A DNA stretch of 16,732 nucleotides from Chloroflexota bacterium (GTDB taxonomy: Bacteria; Chloroflexota; Anaerolineae; Promineifilales; Promineifilaceae): NCBI GenBank assembly GCA_008501785.1, contig QQUD01000226.1, forward strand, positions 1 through 16,732, in the 5' to 3' direction. A model generated the notes under the pieces. That model searched no databases. It saw only the letters and a list, made by a program, of their open reading frames with translations, and had not been told where the DNA came from. Positions 12,610-16,732 of this stretch are shown piece by piece (within the stretch, counting starts at the first letter, position 1; the number at the start of each line of letters is the position of its first letter). The position numbers were made by a program, and so were the translations under genes.

Positions 12610-14433
12610 CTAAACAATCTCCAACTCCTTCAGCTTCGCTTCGGTAACAACACCATTCTCCCAACCACGAGCTGCATAATATTCCACCAACATATCATCC
12701 AATTCACAGACATGTCCTTCCGAACCGGGCTGCGTTGATGCCTCATCCGTGAACCGTTTTGGCAAGTAATCACTGCCCTCAGCCAGACCAGCTTTATTGT
12801 TATAATGGCGTTCCAGATTGTAAATCCGTTCGCCTGCCAACAGCACATCATCCGACGTAAACGGAATCCCCGTCATTGCCGAATATTGCTGTGCGTACTC
12901 ATCCGTACCCATCGCAAACGCACTGAATTTACACAAATCCATACTGTCTGAGAACGCATGAATGTCTTGGAAGATTTTCACCAAGCCACCCTTGCCTTCC
13001 CACGCCAGCGGATCTGCACTAAGCCCTTGGAACGGCATAATATTCAATTCAGCAGCCGCAACGTAAGCACGTAAATGGCAAGCACCCCGATTGCTAGTTG
13101 CATACCCGAGACCCATCCCTTTCATGCCGCGTGGGTCGTATGCCGGAATCGCCTGACCTTTCACGTCCATGCTCAATTCTGCATGGCCAAAGTGCTTGGC
13201 AGCAAGCCGTGTCCCTTCTGCCAACACATCGCCAACCCCTTGACGCAGGGCCAGCTTTTCAGTCATCGCTACCATGCCTGGTTGATCACCCCAATCCAGC
13301 GTTTCGCCATTGGTGTATCCTTTTTCAGAGCACTCCATAAACATAGAATACACGTTGCCCAGTTCAATCGGGTCCATGCCGTAATCATTGCATTGATCGA
13401 TCAATTTAGCGACACTGTTAATGTCATCATTGTCACAATTGGCACCTAACGCCCACGCCGGTTCGTATTCCACACTTTCCATGTGCAAACCTTTGTAAGG
13501 GCCTTCTTTAACTTCAACTTCTTTCTTGCAAGCCACTGGACAAGCATGGCAAGTCGGATCATTTACCAAAATATTGTCATTCACAAATTCGCCACTAATC
13601 AACTCAGCCCGTTCGCTAAATGAAGTGAGCTGACTGTTTTTTGCTGGCAGCGCCCCAATCGTATTGGTGATATTCATGAGCACGTTCGTGCCATAAACCG
13701 AAAGACCACCTTTACGCGGGCTGGTGATATTGGCTTCATCCATAATCACAGACAATGCGCGAGAATGTGCTGGTTTCCAGTCATCCTTAACGGCAGGTTT
13801 CGGGAATTGTTTCTTTGCTTTAATGACAACAGCTTTCAAATTTTTACTGCCGCCTACACAGCCTGTGCCACCACGACCCGCAGCACGATCATCTTCGTTC
13901 ATCCAGCCAGCAAAACGAATCAGATTTTCGCCAGCCTGACCAATCGCCATCACGCTCAAATCTTTCTTGCCATATTTTTCCTGAAAATGTTTAACGGTGT
14001 CGTGTGTCCCTTTACCCCACACTTCGGAAGCATCACGCAGTTCAAGCGTGCCATTTTCCAGGTAGGCATAAACAGGTTTATCTGCTTTGCCTTTAAAAAA
14101 TAGTGCATCAAAACCGGACCAACGCATTCGGGCAGCAGACCACCCACCCATATGGCTGTCGGTGACAGTGCCTGTGAGTGGTGATTTGGTGACAACTGCC
14201 AGACGCCCACTCATATTTGCGGCAGTCCCCGTCATCGGGCCATTCATAAAGCAAAGTAAATTATTGGGGGAAAGCGGATCGACTGCGGGGCCATTCTCAA
14301 ACACATATTTAACACCCAGACCTCGTGCGCCGATATATTTTCGCGCCCAATCTTCGGGAATACCTTTGTATTCAATGCTGCCACTACCTAAATCAACATG
14401 TGCTGTATGATTTGCAAAACCACCAAGTTCCAT
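12610..14433 (-). CDS. aor: Aldehyde:ferredoxin oxidoreductase, tungsten-type
   Basis: 607 residues, the family's normal length. It oxidises aldehydes to carboxylic acids, passing electrons to ferredoxin, using a bis-pterin tungsten (possibly molybdenum) cofactor and one [4Fe-4S] cluster; cytoplasmic. The N-terminal domain carries NNLLCFMNGPMTGT and the MSGRLAVVTKSPLTG segment. The glycine-rich GRGGTGCVGGSKNLKAVVIK follows. Cluster ligands are Cys295, Cys298 and Cys302 (CHACPVACKK) and Cys501 in SMDLCKF. Pterin-contact regions DPRGMKGMGLGYAT (433-446) and YGMDPIELG are present. GTGCVGG replaces the common GTGAVMG, as in a bacterial subgroup. AAAGGAG before ATG 14433 supports the start. It lies downstream of the protoglobin-MoaD fusion and convergent with moaD/DUF1952. 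No copy of the window's palindrome occurs in its 1.8 kb. Confidence 0.95.
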   Translation of the reverse strand: MELGGFANHTAHVDLGSGSIEYKGIPEDWARKYIGARGLGVKYVFENGPAVDPLSPNNLLCFMNGPMTGTAANMSGRLAVVTKSPLTGTVTDSHMGGWSAARMRWSGFDALFFKGKADKPVYAYLENGTLELRDASEVWGKGTHDTVKHFQEKYGKKDLSVMAIGQAGENLIRFAGWMNEDDRAAGRGGTGCVGGSKNLKAVVIKAKKQFPKPAVKDDWKPAHSRALSVIMDEANITSPRKGGLSVYGTNVLMNITNTIGALPAKNSQLTSFSERAELISGEFVNDNILVNDPTCHACPVACKKEVEVKEGPYKGLHMESVEYEPAWALGANCDNDDINSVAKLIDQCNDYGMDPIELGNVYSMFMECSEKGYTNGETLDWGDQPGMVAMTEKLALRQGVGDVLAEGTRLAAKHFGHAELSMDVKGQAIPAYDPRGMKGMGLGYATSNRGACHLRAYVAAAELNIMPFQGLSADPLAWEGKGGLVKIFQDIHAFSDSMDLCKFSAFAMGTDEYAQQYSAMTGIPFTSDDVLLAGERIYNLERHYNNKAGLAEGSDYLPKRFTDEASTQPGSEGHVCELDDMLVEYYAARGWENGVVTEAKLKELEIV

Positions 14434-14617
14434 AATTCTCTCCTTTACGCAAAATATGGGTTTTGATTTTTACACTCGATTTGCTGCAATATGGGAAACG
14501 ATGTCGAAGAGTTTCTTTAACGTTTTAGGATTCGGCTTAGGTGCATCACCTCCAACTATTTAATTGATTGCGGTCATCATGCTTACTGCATGAAACGATT
14601 AATGAAAATTTTGGTTG
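14434..14617 (-). promoter_or_regulatory. 184-bp aor leader / intercistronic region
   Basis: The gap between the protoglobin-MoaD stop and aor. On the minus strand it holds a short hairpin (14577-14593, TCATGC/GCATGA) and an unusually strong Shine-Dalgarno-like GGAGGTGAT near 14553-14545 with no start codon at usable distance. Within it is a 29-codon open frame (14559-14470) that lacks ATG, GTG or TTG at its head and ends in TAA. The normal aor ribosome-binding site follows. I see no clear -35/-10 pair and do not recognise a known riboswitch consensus here. Confidence 0.4.
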
Positions 14618-15511
14618 TTATCTTCCAGGTGGGAAGATGGCGATGGTGTCTTGGGCTTGGATGGGTGCTTCAAAGCCGCCGTAGTAGTTGAGATCACGGC
14701 CGTTTTGGAGAACACGCCACCCTCTTTTCGGACGATAAACAGGATAGGTTTCTAACCAGAGGGAGTCAGCATCATCATGTGCGCGCCAAATGCGTTCAAG
14801 GGCATCGGAGCGGGTTTGGGGTACGTAGCTAAAGAATTTGACCAGCAGATCGCCTGTGTTGGCGTGGTCGTCTACCCAGATGGAGAGTTGTTGGCAGTTG
14901 GCAATGCGGCGTAAACGGCCGTATAAAGTCACGGGGATGGCGAAACGGCCGTTATCCAAATCCCTTGCCACCTCATACCCCAACTGCATCATGTGCAGCT
15001 GCACCATCAAAAATTTATTCCAGCCAGCCATCGCACCTGCTATTACCTCATTAGACAAATTCGCATCTTGCATAAATTGAGCAAAAGATGCCAATACCAA
15101 TCCAATCGAACCGGTAACAAACTTGCTGGGGGTATGAATGCGGCGCGGTCCATGTCCAGCATGAAATTTGCCAGCGCGGAATAAATAGTAAGCAAACTCG
15201 TCACTTGTATCTAATCCCAGTGTACGCGCCAGCCACACCGAGAAAAATTGTCGTCTCTCCTGTAAATGTTTCTCATCAAACCCTTTTTCCCACCCAAGCA
15301 CGGCAGCTGTATCGGGAGTATTTCGTAAATAATCATACGTGTTCACCACCAATTCATGGCTGCGCTGCAACAGCGTTTCTGTGCTTTTTGCCATTGTTCT
15401 CTTATCTTGGGGGGTCAAACCAACAAACTGCAACATCCGTCCCCACTCTTCTTCAGGAGCTGGCGCTAAATCTTGCAATTCTAAATGTGGGATTCGATTA
15501 TGTGAAATCAT
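14618..15511 (-). CDS. Protoglobin-like heme sensor domain fused to a MoaD/ThiS-like beta-grasp domain
   Basis: 297 residues, soluble. Residues about 20-183 look like a globin-coupled-sensor protoglobin: EEWGRMLQFVGLTPQDKRTM, a helix with VNTYDYL, QERRQFFSVWLARTLGLDTSDEFAYYLFRAGKFHAGHGPRRIHTPSKF, then hydrophobic helices. His117 is the best proximal heme-ligand candidate by position, with His120 and His126 near. Residues about 190-297 are MoaD-like: IPVTLYGRLRRIAN, a helix region DLLVKFFSYVPQTRSDAL, QNGRDLNYYGG and APIQAQDTIAIFPPGR. These align with LRPIA, INGRD and TPIKAGDKVDVFP of the MoaD at 11989-12267. The tail is PPGR, not Gly-Gly, so thiocarboxylation is doubtful. Upstream of aor on the same strand, it may sense O2, NO or CO and control pterin-enzyme assembly. 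No signal or membrane segment is seen. Confidence 0.78.
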   Translation of the reverse strand: MISHNRIPHLELQDLAPAPEEEWGRMLQFVGLTPQDKRTMAKSTETLLQRSHELVVNTYDYLRNTPDTAAVLGWEKGFDEKHLQERRQFFSVWLARTLGLDTSDEFAYYLFRAGKFHAGHGPRRIHTPSKFVTGSIGLVLASFAQFMQDANLSNEVIAGAMAGWNKFLMVQLHMMQLGYEVARDLDNGRFAIPVTLYGRLRRIANCQQLSIWVDDHANTGDLLVKFFSYVPQTRSDALERIWRAHDDADSLWLETYPVYRPKRGWRVLQNGRDLNYYGGFEAPIQAQDTIAIFPPGR

Positions 15512-15777
15512 GAATAGTTCTCAGCGGGAAGAATATAAACAGTATACTCACAAGCAAGCATCTTCGCAACGACTACAAAATTTTTCAATTTACAGACAAT
15601 CTCAAATTGTTTTAGTCAATATCGAAACTTGCAAAATGGTTCGACGTATAGAGGTCAGTTACCAACCAAGCAGTTGTTCAGCCGGGAGCGGCAGTCTTCA
15701 CAAACAAACTTGTGAGTCCTGCCTCACCTGAAACAAAATCTGCTGAACACTGTCTAACAGTTTAAGGAGAATATAAA
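15512..15777. promoter_or_regulatory. 266-bp divergent intergenic region
   Basis: This separates the protoglobin-MoaD gene (leftward) from the sensor-domain gene (rightward) and must hold both promoters. Two small hairpins are visible on the plus strand: TCACAA-acaaac-TTGTGA near 15698-15715, and ACTGT-cta-ACAGT near 15749-15761 just before the AAGGAG of the downstream gene. No convincing -35/-10 pair is seen on either strand. The open frame crossing this gap looks non-coding. Confidence 0.35.
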
Positions 15778-16443
15778 ATGAAAAAATCGAACGAATCATT
15801 TTGGTCAGATCATTTTAGTGTTTTACGTGATAAACAAACTTACATGAATCTTGCCTATTTGCTGCTGACATTCCCATTGGGAATTGCCTACTTTGTTATT
15901 TCCGTCACTGGCTTGAGCTTAGGCGTCGGGCTGCTAATTATTTGGATTGGCCTCTTTGTTTTGGCAGCATTGTTTGCCAGTTTATGGGGCATGGCCGCAT
16001 TTGAGCGACAGCTGGCCATTCATCTGCTGGGTGAAGAAATCGCACCCATGTCACCACCGGAAATGCCAGAAGGTGGCTTATGGGAACGCGTGAAAGCTCA
16101 TTTCTCAAATCCAGTGACCTGGAAAAGCGGCTTGTATTTGCTGCTGAAGTTCCCGGTAGGTATTGCAACGTTTGTGGTCGTTGTGACGGCATTAGCCATC
16201 TCTGGGGGGCTGCTGTTTGCACCATTTAGCTACCAATCTGCCGACATGACCATCTTTTTCTGGCACATTGACACATTTTTTGAAGCTGTTTTCGCAACAG
16301 GCCTGGGTGTAATCGTCACCCCTATTGCATTCCGATTCTTGAATCAAGTTGCACGTTTGTCTGGCCATTTTGCCAAATACATGCTTGGCAATGCAGAATA
16401 TCCAGAAGAGAAAAGCCCTGAAGATATTTTGAAAGTGGCGTAA
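15778..16443 (+). CDS. Free-standing sensor-domain membrane protein with internal duplication
   Basis: 221 residues. Two related halves each hold a pair of membrane segments: YLLLTFPLGIAYFVISVTGL (about 23-42) with the following segment, and YLLLKFPVGIATFVVVVTAL (about 119-138) with the last pair. Between them is MAAFERQLAIHLLGEEIAP. This pattern (L-x-x-F-P-x-G-x-x-x-F, then E-R-x-x-x-x-x-L-L-G) matches the putative sensor domain found at the N-terminus of many actinobacterial and Chloroflexota histidine kinases, here without a kinase. AAGGAG at 15764-15769 is 8 bases before ATG 15778. The ligand is unknown. It is divergent from the protoglobin-MoaD gene and ends at a strong terminator. Confidence 0.75.
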   Translation: MKKSNESFWSDHFSVLRDKQTYMNLAYLLLTFPLGIAYFVISVTGLSLGVGLLIIWIGLFVLAALFASLWGMAAFERQLAIHLLGEEIAPMSPPEMPEGGLWERVKAHFSNPVTWKSGLYLLLKFPVGIATFVVVVTALAISGGLLFAPFSYQSADMTIFFWHIDTFFEAVFATGLGVIVTPIAFRFLNQVARLSGHFAKYMLGNAEYPEEKSPEDILKVA

Positions 16444-16449
16444 CCCAAA

Positions 16450-16470
16450 GATCGTAATCCGTAGACCGTA
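16450..16470. repeat. Three-unit heptanucleotide repeat ending in CGTA
   Basis: GATCGTA, ATCCGTA and GACCGTA run in tandem (7-bp period) directly after the sensor-domain gene. The last two units form the left arm of the terminator. Confidence 0.55.
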
Positions 16471-16494
16471 AAACAGTCTGCGGATTTCTTTTTT
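16456..16494 (+). terminator. Intrinsic terminator of the sensor-domain gene
   Basis: AATCCGTAGAC (16456-16466) pairs with GTCTGCGGATT (16476-16486), 11 bp with one G-U pair and a 9-nt loop, followed by TCTTTTTT. Confidence 0.85.
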
Positions 16495-16497
16495 CCT

Positions 16498-16732
16498 CTA
16501 TCCAATTCCGCGCACAAAAAGCAAAAACATTCCCAGCAAATAAACGACAATAATAGCAACCGCATCGATTTCAATAAACAAGAATTTGCGTTCAACACGA
16601 GCCAGGTTGCCAACAAGGGCCATGTTAGTCAGCAGCAAGCCGATCAAGCCGACAATTACGAAGTTTTCGTCGATAGCACCGAGGAAACGGCCGTCTAACA
16701 AAAAGAAATCCGCAATCCCCAACCCCAGCATA
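16498..16732 (-). CDS. Hypothetical small membrane protein (may be 5'-partial)
   Basis: At least 77 residues ending in TAG 16498-16500. Two hydrophobic segments are visible, FVIVGLIGLLLTNMALVGNL (about 24-43) and IDAVAIIVVYLLGMFLLFV (about 55-73), joined by a short charged loop ARVERKFLFIE. The ATG at 16731-16729 touches the window edge, so it is either the start or an internal methionine of a longer protein. It is convergent with the sensor-domain gene. I do not recognise the family. A core palindrome at 16687 encodes Asp-Gly-Arg. Confidence 0.6.
   Translation of the reverse strand, partial: MLGLGIADFFLLDGRFLGAIDENFVIVGLIGLLLTNMALVGNLARVERKFLFIEIDAVAIIVVYLLGMFLLFVRGIG

Larger units (their letters stand above)
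349..16694. repeat. Highly iterated palindrome AACGGCCGTT
   Basis: Exact 10-bp copies start at 349, 953, 1141, 1640, 2406, 3152, 4926, 5046, 7105, 7270, 7888, 8758, 9838, 10133, 10739, 12351 and 14944 (17 copies). A further ten sites keep the core ACGGCCGT, with the core starting at 4314, 5649, 6860, 7070, 12173, 12548, 12564, 14696, 14915 and 16687. A random 10-mer is expected about 0.02 times in this length. All but the two terminator copies and perhaps 4314 lie inside genes. The feature span marks the first to last copy, not a continuous repeat. Confidence 0.95.

Noticed and set aside
14434..14617. Molybdenum/tungsten cofactor riboswitch upstream of aor
   Set aside because: The position is attractive, but I cannot match the region to the Moco RNA consensus by eye. 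A covariance-model search would decide.
12580..14690. Absence of the palindrome over aor as evidence of recent transfer
   Set aside because: At about 1.6 core copies per kb, a 2.1-kb gap is only mildly unusual, and I see no clear codon-use break.
15339..15731. A 130-codon plus-strand open frame overlapping the protoglobin-MoaD gene start and the divergent gap
   Set aside because: Cys/Ser/Gln-rich low-complexity translation, no ribosome-binding site, antisense to a recognisable domain for half its length.

Overview
The window reads as chromosomal DNA of a Chloroflexota-like bacterium (Anaerolineae, Ardenticatenia or Caldilineae type). This is inferred from the mix of genes: a MoaD plus DUF1952-like pair, a tungsten-type aldehyde ferredoxin oxidoreductase, a TPR-tailed O-antigen ligase, and exported proteins ending in a hydrophobic P-L-I-L tail. 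Gene density is high. I see no tRNA, rRNA, CRISPR array or insertion sequence.

Layout. (1) 1-2634, plus strand: pantothenate genes panB (5' end cut off by the window), panE and panC. panC overlaps a 34-codon stub of a metallophosphoesterase gene. (2) 2732-4441, minus strand: a small C-x-x-C protein and a J-domain coiled-coil protein, with two inverted-repeat structures in the gaps. (3) 4442-10999, minus strand: a cell-surface and exopolysaccharide block with an O-antigen ligase/TPR protein, a YG-repeat exported protein whose start looks frameshifted, a small exported protein, an exported clan-A glycoside hydrolase, and a family 2 glycosyltransferase. (4) 11051-11866: an MscS channel, divergent from the glycosyltransferase. 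(5) 11989-15511: a tungsten/molybdenum-pterin island. On the plus strand are moaD and a DUF1952-like gene, separated by one in-frame stop. Facing them across a bidirectional terminator are aor and, upstream of it, a protein that fuses a protoglobin-like heme-sensor domain to a MoaD-like beta-grasp domain. (6) 15778-16732: a free-standing sensor-domain membrane protein and a partial membrane protein.

Three things stand out. The first is the protoglobin-MoaD fusion next to aor, moaD and DUF1952, which suggests gas- or redox-controlled handling of a pterin cofactor. The second is a 10-bp palindrome, AACGGCCGTT: 17 exact copies and 10 more sharing the 8-bp core in 16.7 kb, where chance predicts about 0.02 exact copies. 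It is read almost only as Thr-Ala-Val or Asn-Gly-Arg. The third is that at every site I counted, the local base skew flips from G-rich on the 5' side to C-rich on the 3' side, inside single genes and on either coding strand. Intergenic gaps also carry tandem repeats with a 7-bp period.
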